Of a stretch of DNA of 64,000 nt, positions 35,501 through 47,900 are shown piece after piece. This DNA comes from Pseudomonadota bacterium (lineage in GTDB: Bacteria > Pseudomonadota > Alphaproteobacteria > Sphingomonadales > Sphingomonadaceae): NCBI GenBank assembly GCA_023394965.1, contig JAEWZX010000024.1, forward strand, positions 22,046-86,045, read 5' to 3'. Within the stretch, counting starts at the first letter, position 1; each line of letters starts with the position of its first letter. Under the pieces are notes generated by a model. It was not told where the DNA came from and searched no databases. It worked only from the letters and a program-made list of their open reading frames with translations. Both the position numbers and the translations under genes were made by a program.

Positions 35501-35996
35501 GGAGGCTAAGTCCGAACGCGTCAGCCCGCAAATCACCGTGGATGCACCGATCATGATCCCAGAGGGTTACGTGCCGGATCTGGCTGTGCGCATGGCGCTC
35601 TATCGCCGCCTAAACGATGCTACAGACAAAGCCGAGATCGAAGCGTTAGCCGCAGAAATGATCGACCGCTTCGGAGAATTGCCATCCGCGACGGCCAACC
35701 TCGTCAGGCTTATCGAAATCAAGCATCAGGCCATTGAAGCCAATATCGCCAAGATCGATGTCGGTGCTCAGGGAACACTGGTCACATTCCACAATGACGA
35801 CTTCCCCGATCCGGTGGGCCTGTTGGGCTATGTTGATCGACTGCAGGGGACCGCAAAGCTGCGCCCCGACATGAAGCTGGTGATCAGCCGCGCCTGGAAT
35901 TCACCCGAAAGCCGCCTCAACGGGCTGTTCCAACTGACCAAGGGTCTATCGGGTGTTGTGCGGAAATCGCAAAAGAGCGAAAAAGCAACCGCTTAG
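32505..35996 (+). CDS. mfd: Transcription-repair coupling factor Mfd
   Basis: This 1163-residue protein displaces stalled RNA polymerase and recruits UvrA. Domains in order are a UvrB-like damage-recognition region (EVIEFPAWDSLPYDRASP), the CarD/RID RNA-polymerase-binding domain (LSVGDLIVHTEHGIGKYLGL), and the RecG-like translocase with Walker A GDVGFGKTEVA, DEEQ box VDEEQRFGVTHKEK, TATPIPRTLQMAM and QLRGRVGRSK. A C-terminal TRCF domain ends at 35996. The length is normal. Its last codons overlap the convergent EAL gene by 4 bp. Confidence 0.97.
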   Translation: MPDLSRILKADKPLTLAQIARGAQPLVMADLARASTGRAVFIAPDDTAMRGIVDAAAFFAPELEVIEFPAWDSLPYDRASPALSISAKRLSALFRLQAGKAKAQLVVTTANAVLQRVLTPFRIRESVREFKPGIEIGRESLALLLQKQGYSRTDTVIDKGEYAVRGSIVDIFPSGMGEALRLDFFGDELESLRTFDPNTQMSTGRLDSHLLLPASEALLDEDSIKRFRSRYREMFGANATQDPLYEAVSDGRRLAGMEHWVPLFEEKLATLFDHLGKEDLVVIDQASLAAADERIKDISDYFDQRTAITGQAKGNYRPLKPDALYLSGDELKQALAAAPAHRATPFDEPESDKVVNFGFRSGRDFAPERARGDNVYSVLADHLKSLSKTGRRPLLAAYSKGSRSRIASILDEAGTPVQMAESWQEALGLSAKGKPTAMILPIEASFANDEIELLTEQDILGDRLVRRKKKRKDADAFLAELQALSVGDLIVHTEHGIGKYLGLEPIPVGKSKHDCVQLEYKGGDKLFIPVENIDVLSRYGSSEQAVMLDRLGGEAWQKRRARLKERIREIAGELMQVAAQRALKKAPVLEIDDGPFNQFLDRFPWEETDDQERAIEDVLGDLESGKPMDRLVCGDVGFGKTEVALRAAFVAAMNGQQVAVVAPTTLLARQHFENFAARFNGFPLKVGRLSRLVPAREMKETREGLESGQVDIVIGTHAILSKQTRFKNLGLVIVDEEQRFGVTHKEKLKQLRADVHMLTLTATPIPRTLQMAMTGLRELSTIQTPPVDRLAVRTYVMEWDDMVMREALLREHHRGGQSFIVVPRISDMEGIADWLHENVPEVKVVSAHGQMSAGEIEERMSAFYEGKYEVLLATTIVESGLDLPSANTIIIHRADIFGLAQLYQLRGRVGRSKLRAYAYLTYAQDTQLSEVAEKRLKVLGDLDSLGAGFQLASHDLDIRGAGNLLGDEQSGHIREVGFELYQSMLEDAILAAKAGELGLEAKSERVSPQITVDAPIMIPEGYVPDLAVRMALYRRLNDATDKAEIEALAAEMIDRFGELPSATANLVRLIEIKHQAIEANIAKIDVGAQGTLVTFHNDDFPDPVGLLGYVDRLQGTAKLRPDMKLVISRAWNSPESRLNGLFQLTKGLSGVVRKSQKSEKATA

Positions 35997-37324
35997 GGGC
36001 CCACAAGGCGCAGGAAATCGCCCGCGCTCATCGGTTCGGCGCGGAGGAACCCCTGATAGGATTCGCATCCTTCCTTGCGAGCGAGCTCACGCTGAGCGTC
36101 ATTCTCGATACCCTCCACAAGGACCTTGAGATCAAGCGCTTCGGCCATGGCGAGGATAGCGCGGAACACGGCAAGATCGCGCTCATCGTCGAGCACGCCA
36201 TCCAGCATCGACCGATCAAGCTTCAGGCAATCGATCGGTAGAACCTTCAAATATCGAAAATTACAGAAACCAGCGCCAAAATCGTCCAGTGCAATCCGTA
36301 TCCCGAACAGCTTCAGCTGATCGAGAACCCGGCTGACTCGATCGAGATCGGCAAGCAGAACCTGTTCGATAATTTCCAGCGTGATCCGGTCGAGCGAAAA
36401 GCCAGACTTTTCAGCCATGCGCGCGAAATCGATCGCGAAGTTGTCGGCAGCCAAGTCAACAGGTGTGATGTTGAGCGAAAGCCGCAGATGCGTGGGCCAG
36501 GCGAGAGCTTCTTCCAGTGCCCGCTTCGCGATATGCCGCGAAAGGTGGGCGATATGATCGGCACGCTCCGCAATCTGAAACAGCGTGCCAGCGCCTATCC
36601 GACCCATAAGTGGATGTTCCCACCGGGCCAGGGCCTCAGCACCGATAAGCCGATCGTCTGCCAGTGCATATTGCGGCTGAAACAGAATTTCGATTTCGTC
36701 GCGATCTATTGCGGCAAGCAGGTCCGCTTCCAACTGTTGGTTGGAACGTCCTGGCCGCGCCACGACGCCCGCCGACCAATCGATCCGCCGCCGATTGCTG
36801 TCGCGCATCCGGGCGGCAACCTCGGACAGACGATCGAGCACACTGTCGGCATCGTCTTGTTCCGTGACCCGCATAAGCGCTAGCCTGGGCCATAAACGCA
36901 GGCTCGCCCCCCCTTCCGGATTGGCGATGGGCATAGCGATCGCGTCCGCCAGCGCTTCGGCCAGCCACTGCCACCGTTCACGACTGCATTCCTGACGGGC
37001 GACGAGCAGGAAACTTCCGCCGCCCAGCCGAGCAGCTATCCAAGCGCTACTGCTTTCAAGTTCATCCGACGCAAAATGCTTGATACGCTGCGCGACTTCG
37101 ACGAGCGCGCCATCTCCGACACTCTCTCCAAAAGCGACGTTTACCGTATCGATGCGACCCAGCGTGATCAGCATCGCATGCATGGGGCATGAAATGGTGT
37201 CACGCGGCCAATCGCTCAGCCATCGCGCAATCGTTTCACGCGCTTGAGCCTGGTCAGCGAGACCGGTGAGCGGGTCCCGCGTTTCATCGATGATTCCCTG
37301 GGGCATGCTTGCCATATCGCCCAT
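35993..37324 (-). CDS. EAL phosphodiesterase with degenerate GGDEF domain
   Basis: This 443-residue cytoplasmic protein has an N-terminal GGDEF domain whose signature is ARLGGGSFLLVAR instead of GGDEF, so it cannot make c-di-GMP but might bind GTP. The C-terminal EAL domain (about residues 205-440) retains the motif GAEALARWEHP, the metal/catalytic ALDDFGAGFCNF and the EGIEN motif. It should hydrolyse c-di-GMP. It is divergent from nadK and convergent with mfd. The upstream ATG pair (MGDMASM) leaves two possible starts. Confidence 0.9.
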   Translation of the reverse strand: MGDMASMPQGIIDETRDPLTGLADQAQARETIARWLSDWPRDTISCPMHAMLITLGRIDTVNVAFGESVGDGALVEVAQRIKHFASDELESSSAWIAARLGGGSFLLVARQECSRERWQWLAEALADAIAMPIANPEGGASLRLWPRLALMRVTEQDDADSVLDRLSEVAARMRDSNRRRIDWSAGVVARPGRSNQQLEADLLAAIDRDEIEILFQPQYALADDRLIGAEALARWEHPLMGRIGAGTLFQIAERADHIAHLSRHIAKRALEEALAWPTHLRLSLNITPVDLAADNFAIDFARMAEKSGFSLDRITLEIIEQVLLADLDRVSRVLDQLKLFGIRIALDDFGAGFCNFRYLKVLPIDCLKLDRSMLDGVLDDERDLAVFRAILAMAEALDLKVLVEGIENDAQRELARKEGCESYQGFLRAEPMSAGDFLRLVGP

Positions 37325-37448
37325 CCTTAGCGCGTACCCGACGAATGCTATGCCATTTTTTCAGCCATGTTGCCAAATGGGACGTGCGCCCATAGGTAAA
37401 CCGCAGTCCTGGCAGCCCTCAGTCCGGGACAGGGAGGATCGTGGGGCA

Positions 37449-38231
37449 ATGCCCGAATTCAGCCGCTTGGCTCTGCTCGTTTCCGATGCACCCCTGGCGC
37501 AGGAAGCTGCAGACAGGGATTTTCGCGACATTACCGACTGGGTTCCGCTCGACAAAGCGGATGCCGTTGTGGTTCTGGGCGGTGACGGCTTCATGTTGCA
37601 AACCCTTCACGCCATGCTCGATAATGGTCAAATAATTCCCGCTTACGGCCTTAATCTTGGCACGGTCGGCTTTCTTATGAACCGCAATCGCAACCCGGAG
37701 ACGCTGATAAAGCGTATCGGAAAGGCGAAACCCCATCACATTGCCCCACTGCGCATGCAGGCACGCACGCACGATGGGGAAACACATACATTCTGTGCGA
37801 TCAACGAAGTCAGCCTGCTGCGTGAAACTCGCCAGACCGCCAAATTGGAAGTGACCGTCGATGACAAGGTGCGCATTCCAGAGCTCGTATGTGACGGCGT
37901 CTTGCTCGCCACCCCTGCCGGTTCAACCGCTTACAACCTGTCGGCCGATGGACCGATACTGCCACTCGACTCGAATCTGCTCGCCCTCACACCGATCAGC
38001 CCATTCCGCCCACGTCGCTGGCACGGCGCCATTCTGCCGGACCGTAGCCGAGTATCGCTGCGTGTACTCGAAGAACACAAACGCCCGGTCTCTGTCGTCG
38101 CGGACCAGCGTGAACTGCGGGACGTGGCCCAAGTCGACTTGCAAATAGCCCGAGATAGCGAGCTTACACTGTTGTTCGACCCCGGCCATGCGCTCGACGA
38201 ACGCATCGTAGCCGAACAATTCGTGGTCTAA
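37449..38231 (+). CDS. nadK: NAD kinase
   Basis: This 260-residue protein phosphorylates NAD to NADP. The active-site motif is VVLGGDGFMLQTLH (GGDG), with GLNLGTVGFLMN, the NE motif AINEVSLLR, and TPAGSTAYNLSADGPILP. It is close to the usual length for alphaproteobacterial NadK. The start at 37449 (MPEFSRLALLVSD) fits the family; the frame is open upstream into the EAL promoter region. It is the only gene between the EAL protein and tRNA-Asn. Confidence 0.95.
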   Translation: MPEFSRLALLVSDAPLAQEAADRDFRDITDWVPLDKADAVVVLGGDGFMLQTLHAMLDNGQIIPAYGLNLGTVGFLMNRNRNPETLIKRIGKAKPHHIAPLRMQARTHDGETHTFCAINEVSLLRETRQTAKLEVTVDDKVRIPELVCDGVLLATPAGSTAYNLSADGPILPLDSNLLALTPISPFRPRRWHGAILPDRSRVSLRVLEEHKRPVSVVADQRELRDVAQVDLQIARDSELTLLFDPGHALDERIVAEQFVV

Positions 38232-38328
38232 ATCGCGCAGCCATCGATTGTCGCGAAATTTTTGTAATTTGCCCGGTTGCCAAACCTGAAAGCCCCCCAT
38301 ATAGGCGCACTCCTGCCCAGCGGGCTGC

Positions 38329-38403
38329 TCCCCGATAGCTCAGCGGTAGAGTAGGTGACTGTTAATCACTTGGTCGTTGGTTCGAATCCAACTCGGGGAG
38401 CCA
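38329..38403 (+). tRNA. tRNA-Asn (GTT)
   Basis: A complete 75-nt cloverleaf with acceptor stem TCCCCGA/TCGGGGA, anticodon loop CTGTTAA (GTT), T-loop TTCGAAT and encoded CCA. No repeat of its 3' end is seen nearby, so there is no sign of an island here. Confidence 0.97.
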
Positions 38404-38408
38404 CTTTC

Positions 38409-39149
38409 TTACAGGTTCAGCAGCAGGCGGGCGCCAACCCAAGCGGTGAGCACCGCGGTCCCGATCCGTATCCAGCCTTGCGGCAGATACTTAAGAGCCA
38501 GAAAGCTGCCGATCTGCCCTCCGATGGCAACAGCAATAAGCAGTGGGAGGCCTAGATCCACTGCCGCGCCTAGACGTGCCACCTCGCCTTTCAGCAACTG
38601 TCCGGCCAATCCGAATAGCGAATTGACGAGGATGAACAGGCTGGCCGTAGCAGCGATACCACGCGCGCTGTTCCATTTTGCCAAATGCAAAAATGGGGCG
38701 AGGAATATCCCGCCACCGATGCCCACTAGACCAGCCAGATAGCCCAAGGGGATCGCCAGAACCGGCATAGCACGGGCAAAACGCTTCGGTTCGGTAGAGG
38801 ACTCATCGCGCACCGGAAGGATCAGCGTGAGAGCAGTCAAAACCAGACTGACCCCGAGGATCGTGAGAAAGGCCGATTCGCCAATCGGCGTCAATCCTCC
38901 GAGGAAGGCGGCTGGGGCAGCGGTTGCTGTCAGCACCAAGGCCGCGCGCGCCGGTGTCACCCGCGCGCGGGCGAATCGCACCGAACTGCCAGCGACAACC
39001 ACGATGTTGCATGCGAGCGAAAGGAGCGGGAGAACACGATAGTCCACGGCCGACAAAGCAAGGAGCGCGGTATAGGTCGAACCTCCACCGAAACCGACGC
39101 TGGCATAGAGCAGCGCTGTGACAAAAAATCCCGCTATGAGAGCTGCCAT
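38409..39149 (-). CDS. TauE/SafE (TSUP) family permease
   Basis: This 246-residue membrane protein has about eight helices with the TSUP features GFGGGSTYTALLAL near the N-terminus and PLGYLAGLVGIGGGIFLAPF in the second repeat. The family moves sulfite, sulfonates or other organic anions across the inner membrane; the substrate here is unknown. No sulfur-metabolism gene is adjacent. The gene ends 5 bp from tRNA-Asn, with which it converges. Confidence 0.88.
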   Translation of the reverse strand: MAALIAGFFVTALLYASVGFGGGSTYTALLALSAVDYRVLPLLSLACNIVVVAGSSVRFARARVTPARAALVLTATAAPAAFLGGLTPIGESAFLTILGVSLVLTALTLILPVRDESSTEPKRFARAMPVLAIPLGYLAGLVGIGGGIFLAPFLHLAKWNSARGIAATASLFILVNSLFGLAGQLLKGEVARLGAAVDLGLPLLIAVAIGGQIGSFLALKYLPQGWIRIGTAVLTAWVGARLLLNL

Positions 39150-39271
39150 GACGCAGCCCTAAACCGACAAAGGCAGATGGGCCAGATATGAGCGAGCGGA
39201 AACCGCAGTCTCCTGCGATTTCCGTCCAGAACGCTCAATCATGTCGACTTGCCGTGCTGCCCGGTGTTACA

Positions 39272-42037
<2,766 letters not shown>

Positions 42038-42131
42038 GTGAGGGGCCCCTGAGCCTTCCAACTGGATTTATGAGGTGAACACCCGCGCACTCCGAGCGTG
42101 CCGGGTGGAAATCTGAAATGCCGAATACGGC

Positions 42132-42401
42132 CTATTCGTAGGCGCGATCGATGCCCAGCTGCACGGTCGGAATAAACACCGTGACGAAACGGGCTGGCTG
42201 GCAGGGATTCTTTTCCTGCGGCACATCAAAGGATTGGCGATCGACAACGGCACATCTGGCAGAATCGCCCTTGCAGGCTTTTTCCGCCTTACTGGCCAGT
42301 TCGACACCGGAAGCCCCGTCATAAACGACCGCATGCGCAGGCGCCCCGGCGGCAGCGAGGCCGGACAGGATCGCGAGCAGGGTAATCAAGCGACGAAGCA
42401 T
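42132..42401 (-). CDS. Small exported protein of unknown function
   Basis: This 89-residue protein has a Sec signal peptide (LITLLAILSGLAAAGAPAHA, cleavage near residue 24). The short mature part contains three cysteines (KACKGDSARC and NPCQPARF). The start at 42399-42401 (MLRRLITLLAI) suits the signal; a longer frame overlaps the argJ promoter. I recognise no family. It is divergent from argJ and upstream of secA on the same strand, 95 bp away. Confidence 0.6.
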   Translation of the reverse strand: MLRRLITLLAILSGLAAAGAPAHAVVYDGASGVELASKAEKACKGDSARCAVVDRQSFDVPQEKNPCQPARFVTVFIPTVQLGIDRAYE

Positions 42402-42490
42402 TGCATCGTTCAGATAGGGCGTGTCACCGCGCCCGTCCACCCCGCTTGACCGTTTACCCGGCGCGGCTCTGCGCCTATTCGGCATGCATC

Positions 42491-43717
42491 ATGGAACTCG
42501 AACGCTCTCCCCTCGCCCGTCCCTTCCCCGAAATGCCGCAGATCGAAGGTGTGACCTTGCGTGTCGCCCGTGCGCATTACAAGACGTGGGATAGATGCGA
42601 TCTGACTTTTGCCGAGTTGAACCCCGGCACTGCCGTTGCCGGTGTGTTCACCCGCAGCGCCTGCGCATCCAGCGAAGTAGAACTTGGACGGGAACAGGTG
42701 CGGCTGGGTCGAGCCAGAGCGCTTGTCGTCAACGCCGGGAACTCGAATGCCTTTACCGGCTATCGCGGGCGCGAAGCTGTGGAGCAGATTATGGCCCAGG
42801 TTGCGGCAGCTCTTGATTGCGAGCCAGGCGAGGTCTTTGTTTCTTCGACCGGAGTGATCGGTGTCCCGCTGCCCAAGGACAAAGCGAAGGCCGGAATTGA
42901 AGCGGCGCTGGTCGCCGCGCCGTGCAGTTGGGAAGACGCCGCGAACGCTATCGGCACCACTGACACCTTCACGAAAGGCGCGGCGGCTTCGGCCATGCTC
43001 GGCTCGACCCGGGTCGAGCTATCCGGCTTCATCAAGGGCAGCGGCATGATTGCGCCCGATATGGCCACCATGCTGGGATATATTTTCACCGATGCCGCAG
43101 TAGATCCTGTTTTCCTTCAGGAAATGCTTTCCAAAGCGAACGACGCAACCTTTTCCTGCATTACGGTGGATGGCGACACCTCCACCAGCGACACAGTATT
43201 ACTCTTCGCAACCGGCAAAGCCGACAATGCACCCCTGTCTTCATGGGAGGATAAGGGGGCGGACGCTTTCTATGCCGCCATTCTCGACATTTGTCGCGAG
43301 CTCGCTCACCTCGTCGTGCGCGATGGCGAAGGGGCCCAAAAATTCATCGAAGTTGCGGTGACCGGCGCTGCCGACACCGCCAGCGCCCGCCGCGTCGGGT
43401 TGGCCATAGCCAATTCTCCGCTGGTAAAGACCGCCATTGCCGGAGGTGATGCGAATTGGGGCCGGGTCGTCATGGCAGTTGGCAAGGCGGGCGAACCAGC
43501 AGACCGTGACAAGCTGTCGATCGGATTTGGCGGAACATGGGCCGCCAAGGATGGTCAGCCCCTTGCGGACTATGACGAAGCACCTGTTGCCAGACATCTC
43601 GAAGGGCAGGACATCCGGATCGATGTCGACCTTGGCGTGGGTGACGGCCGGGCAACGGTGTGGACCTGCGATCTCACCCACGGATATATTTCGATCAACG
43701 CGGATTATCGGTCGTGA
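42491..43717 (+). CDS. argJ: Glutamate N-acetyltransferase / amino-acid acetyltransferase ArgJ
   Basis: This 408-residue enzyme moves acetyl between ornithine and glutamate (and may use acetyl-CoA) in cyclic arginine synthesis. The self-cleavage and nucleophile site is GSGMIAPDMATMLGYIFTD, cut before the Thr of ATML to give alpha and beta chains. Other motifs are NAGNSNAFTG and SPLVKTAIAGGDANWGR. The start at 42491 gives MELERSPLARPFPEMP. Its stop overlaps the next GTG as GTGA. Confidence 0.95.
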   Translation: MELERSPLARPFPEMPQIEGVTLRVARAHYKTWDRCDLTFAELNPGTAVAGVFTRSACASSEVELGREQVRLGRARALVVNAGNSNAFTGYRGREAVEQIMAQVAAALDCEPGEVFVSSTGVIGVPLPKDKAKAGIEAALVAAPCSWEDAANAIGTTDTFTKGAAASAMLGSTRVELSGFIKGSGMIAPDMATMLGYIFTDAAVDPVFLQEMLSKANDATFSCITVDGDTSTSDTVLLFATGKADNAPLSSWEDKGADAFYAAILDICRELAHLVVRDGEGAQKFIEVAVTGAADTASARRVGLAIANSPLVKTAIAGGDANWGRVVMAVGKAGEPADRDKLSIGFGGTWAAKDGQPLADYDEAPVARHLEGQDIRIDVDLGVGDGRATVWTCDLTHGYISINADYRS

Positions 43718-44538
43718 TCCAGGATCAGGGCCAGCCTGAGCGGGCACTGGATGACGCGATCCTTGCGCTGATGCAGCGCGTCACCGAACAGGCAATCCTC
43801 CCGCGCTATCGCAACCTTGCGGCGGGTGATGTCGAGGACAAGGGTGGCAACGATCCAGTCACCATCGCAGACAAGGACAGCGAAGCACTGCTGCGCGATG
43901 CATTGTCTTCCATCGATGGGGCGCTGGCCTTCGTTGGGGAAGAGACCGCACATGCGGATCCGTCCATTCTGCAACGTCTTGACCGGCCCTGCTGGATCGT
44001 CGACCCGGTTGACGGTACCCGCAACTTCGCCGCCGGCAGACCGCCATTCGGTATCATCATCGCCCGCGCAGAGGGCGGCGAGGCAGTATCCGGCTGGGTA
44101 TTCGATTGTCTTACCGGGCGCTTTTGTTCCGCTCACAAGGGCCGGGGAGCCTGGGTAGATGGCGAGAGGATAGCGGCGCGGCCAACGGGCCAGATTCCCC
44201 CTTTGGCTGCAATCTCACTGATTTTCATGGACGAGGCGCGGCGCGAAGCGACCAAGGCGCATATCGCTCCGAAATACCGATTGGTCGATATTCCCTATTG
44301 TGCAGCAGAACAGTATCCGCGCCTTGCCTTGGGCGTAAACGACGTATCGATATTCGAGCGTACATTGGCCTGGGATCACGCCGCCGGTGCGTTGTGGCTC
44401 AACGAGGCGGGAGGAAAAGCAGCGCGGCCCGACGACACCCCTTACCGAGTGGATGAGGTGGAGCGTACGGGCCTGCTGGGTGCAGCGAGCCCCGCCCTGT
44501 GGGACGAGCTCGCCGAATTATATGCAAAACTGGATTAG
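43714..44538 (+). CDS. Inositol monophosphatase-family phosphatase
   Basis: This 274-residue Mg-dependent phosphatase has the metal-binding motifs VGEETA, WIVDPVDGTRNFAAGRPPFG and LAWDHAAGALWLNEAGGK. Family members hydrolyse inositol phosphate, histidinol phosphate or 3'-phosphoadenosine phosphate; the sequence does not decide between them. The GTG start at 43714 overlaps the argJ stop and begins VIQDQGQPERALDDAIL, so the two genes are coupled. It converges with trxA with a 4-bp overlap. Confidence 0.88.
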   Translation: MIQDQGQPERALDDAILALMQRVTEQAILPRYRNLAAGDVEDKGGNDPVTIADKDSEALLRDALSSIDGALAFVGEETAHADPSILQRLDRPCWIVDPVDGTRNFAAGRPPFGIIIARAEGGEAVSGWVFDCLTGRFCSAHKGRGAWVDGERIAARPTGQIPPLAAISLIFMDEARREATKAHIAPKYRLVDIPYCAAEQYPRLALGVNDVSIFERTLAWDHAAGALWLNEAGGKAARPDDTPYRVDEVERTGLLGAASPALWDELAELYAKLD

Positions 44539-44855
44539 AGTTCGCCTTCAAGCCACTGCTTGAGCTGGCCTTTGGGTGCTGCGCCGCGCATTTGCGCTGC
44601 CGGTTCGCCATTCTTGAACAGCACCAGATAGGGGATGGACTGTACGCCCATCGAGCCCGGGACGTCGGGGTTTGCCATAATGTCCATCTTGGCGATGGTC
44701 ACCTTGTCACCCAACTCGTCGCTCAGCTCTTCGAGTGCCGGGGCGATCATTTTGCACGGGCCGCACCAATCGGCCCAGAAATCGACCAGAACGGGCTTGT
44801 CGCTTTCGAGAACGTCGGACTTGAAGCTGGCATCGGTGACGGCTGTAGTGGCCAT
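44535..44855 (-). CDS. trxA: Thioredoxin
   Basis: This 106-residue protein has the redox motif in DFWADWCGPCKMIAPALEE, the cis-proline region SIPYLVLFKNGEP and the usual length. It provides electrons for ribonucleotide reductase, methionine sulfoxide reductases and peroxiredoxins. It is the last gene of the leftward run that starts at divL, 50 bp after addA, and may also have its own promoter. Confidence 0.96.
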   Translation of the reverse strand: MATTAVTDASFKSDVLESDKPVLVDFWADWCGPCKMIAPALEELSDELGDKVTIAKMDIMANPDVPGSMGVQSIPYLVLFKNGEPAAQMRGAAPKGQLKQWLEGEL

Positions 44856-44905
44856 GAGATATCTCCTGGAATTCTGATTGCCACCGAAATGGGCGGCTCA
44901 CGCAA

Positions 44906-47900
44906 TTACTCAACGGGTGGCAACGCAAAACTTTCCTGCGCCGCCGCAAACGCGCTCTTGTAAGCGGCAAGTCTTTCACCGGGCAAGGCGAAGAGCTGGG
45001 GCGTCTGGGTATAGAGCACGGCCGCCTCCACAGTGCGGCCCGGATAGATGACTTCGAGCGCTGCAACATAGGCTGCCATCTGCTTCATCGTGCTGTCGGG
45101 GATAGCATCGAGCGTTGCAGGTGGCCGACGGGCGGTCTTGAAATCGACCACCATGATTTTGTCGGACGTCACAAGAAGCCGATCGGCTGTCCCCATCACC
45201 ACCTGACCATCCACCGTGGCAGCAAGGGGCACCTCCGCCAGCGCATCCGGACCAAAGACTGCCGCGAAACGTGCATCGCCGAGCACAGTCAGCGCATGGG
45301 CAAGAATATCCGCCCGCTGCTTTTCCGCGAGATCGGGTGCCTGGCGCGCAAGCCACACCTGCGCCCTTTCGGTGCGCTTTTCGTCCCGGACCAAGGGCAA
45401 TCGCTCCAAGAGCGCGTGAATCAGCGTTCCTCTGCGCGCCGCTTCGACAGCATGCGCAGGCGGCAGGGGCGGATCGCTGCCCTCGACCTCACCCAAGCCT
45501 GACGGTGCCAAAGGCCGGGGCGGTCGGGGTTCGGGACCGACAACGGTTGTCGCCCAGTCGGGAAGCTGTGCAATCGGCTGCCCCTGGTGAATCTCTTCTG
45601 CCGGTCTTTCGTCGGTCAATGCGCCCCATTCCCAGCGCGCACCCCATAAATCATCGGCGAGTGCCTCGTCGCCGAATAGAGGCTTCAGCCGGGCGTACCA
45701 GCTATCCTGAGGGGCTTCACCCCGCTTCATGTCACGGGGGCCGAGAGACCCACCGATGAACAGCGCCTCTTCGGCTCGGGTCATGGCAACATAGAGCAGG
45801 CGCCAGTGCTCCTGCATTTCGGCTGCAGCTGCAATCGCTTCCGCGCTTTGCAGAGGGCCGACCTTCTGATCCTTCGTAAGGCCCGGCAAGGGGATCTTGC
45901 GGACTTCGCTTGCGCCCGGCACGGTATCCTCCAGTTCGAGGTCGCGCGCACCGTCCGGACCAATCGCCGCGTCCGCCAGAATGACGATCGGCGCCTGAAG
46001 GCCTTTCGAACCATGAACCGTCATTACGCGAACCTGATCGCCGCCTTCCCCAGCCTCGCGCTTTATTTCCCCTTCGCCGGCATCGAACCACTGGATGAAG
46101 CCCTGCAGACTGGCGATATGGCTCGACGCATAGGTATTCGCGGCATTGAGAAGTTCGTCGATCGGATCATTGGCCTCGCGCCCGAGCCGCGCGACCAGTT
46201 TCCGGCGGCCATCCATCGGACCGATCAAAATCCAGTGGAGCAATTGTTGCGGGCTGTCGAAATCCGCGCGTCGCAGGATTTCGCGCAAGCTTGCCAGGGT
46301 TGCGATGACGCGCGGCTGGTCGCTCGCCCGCAAATGCTCCCACAGGCGGACGCCTTTCTCGCGATAGCCATGCTCCAGCAATTCGTCCTGGCTCCATCCG
46401 ATCAACGGGGAAACCAGCAGGCAGGCCAATGTCAGATCGTCGAGCGGCTGCGCCGCAAAGCGGATGGCCGCCATCAGATCCCTGACCGCGAGCGGATTGC
46501 CCAGCCGCAGGCGATCCACACCGGCCACTGGGACACCCCTGCGGTGAAGGCGAGCAACGATCAAGGAAGCCAGTTCGCGCCGTTTGCGTACCAGAACCAT
46601 CACATCGCCCGGCCCCGCCCGGCGCGGTGCCCCACCCTTCTTCCGATCCTTCACGAGCGGAAAGCCGGTGTTCATCCAGTGTCGCACCTGCTGCGCAATG
46701 CGATCGGCGAGCTTGCGATCGTGCTGGCCCAGCCAGCCTTCATCGATTTCACCATCCTCCATGCCGCTGTCTGCGTGGATCAGGTTCCAGAGGGTGACCA
46801 AGCCCGGCCGGGCCTGGCCCTGATGTTCTTCAGCCTCGCGGTCGAGGCCCAGGCCTTCGCTGCCTATCGCGGAGATGGCGCTGTCGACAAAGTCGAGAAC
46901 CGTGTCGGCAGTACGGAAACTTTGCCCGAGGCCGTATTCCTGAAGGTATCGTGGCCGCGGGCCGCCTCGCAAATCTGCAGCCGAATCGGCAGTCCGCCGC
47001 ATGGTTTCGGCAAAGCGATCGCGCGCTTCGCTGAAATTCTTCGGACTGGTGCCCTGAAAGCCGAAGATGGCCTGTTTGAAATCGCCGACTGTGAAGATCG
47101 TCCGCACGGTATCGCCACGGGCGCCTTCGCCACTGAAGAAATCATCGGTCAGCGCTTCGATGATCTGCCATTGTGCGCGATTGGTGTCTTGCGCCTCATC
47201 GACCAGAATATGGTCAAAACTGCGGTCCAGCTTGTACCGGATCCAATCGGCCATCGCATTGTTCGAAAGCAGGTGTGCCGCACGGGCGATAAGATCATCG
47301 AAATCGACAAATCCTTCACGCGCCTTCGCCTCCTCCCACTTGAAAGCGAAAGCACGACCTGCGGTGAGTTGCGGGACCAGAAACTCCGCCAGATCCAGCA
47401 AGGCGCGACGTTGCGCTATCCGGGCGATGCCTTCGACCACCTCCGCAATATGACTGGCATAGCCAGGATCAACCTTCTCAAGGTTGGCAAGTCTGCTCGG
47501 CTCGCCTTTCTGAGTCAGCAGGGTCCCGAAAAAACCATCCACATGGGCCAATCTTTCTTCGGGACTGGCGGCGAGCCAACCGGCCGCGAAATCGGCATTC
47601 TTGAGCCCGGTTGAGGTATTCCAATCGGCATTGACCATGCTGCAAGACCGAAGCGCGGCGACTGGAAAATTCGCATCGGAACATGCTTCGGCGACCCACT
47701 CCCGCCCGGCCTCAAGGGGGATACCCAATGCGCGGCGCACTGGCATGGTGAGATCGCCTTGCCAGTCGGGTTGATACCATAGATCAAGATAGCCAGCACA
47801 TTTCATCAGCCAGCCACGCACAGCGTCTGCGCCCTTCCGGCGGCTCATGTCCGCCACCGCCTCGCGAACAACCGCATCGCCACTATCGAGAAGTTGAGCA

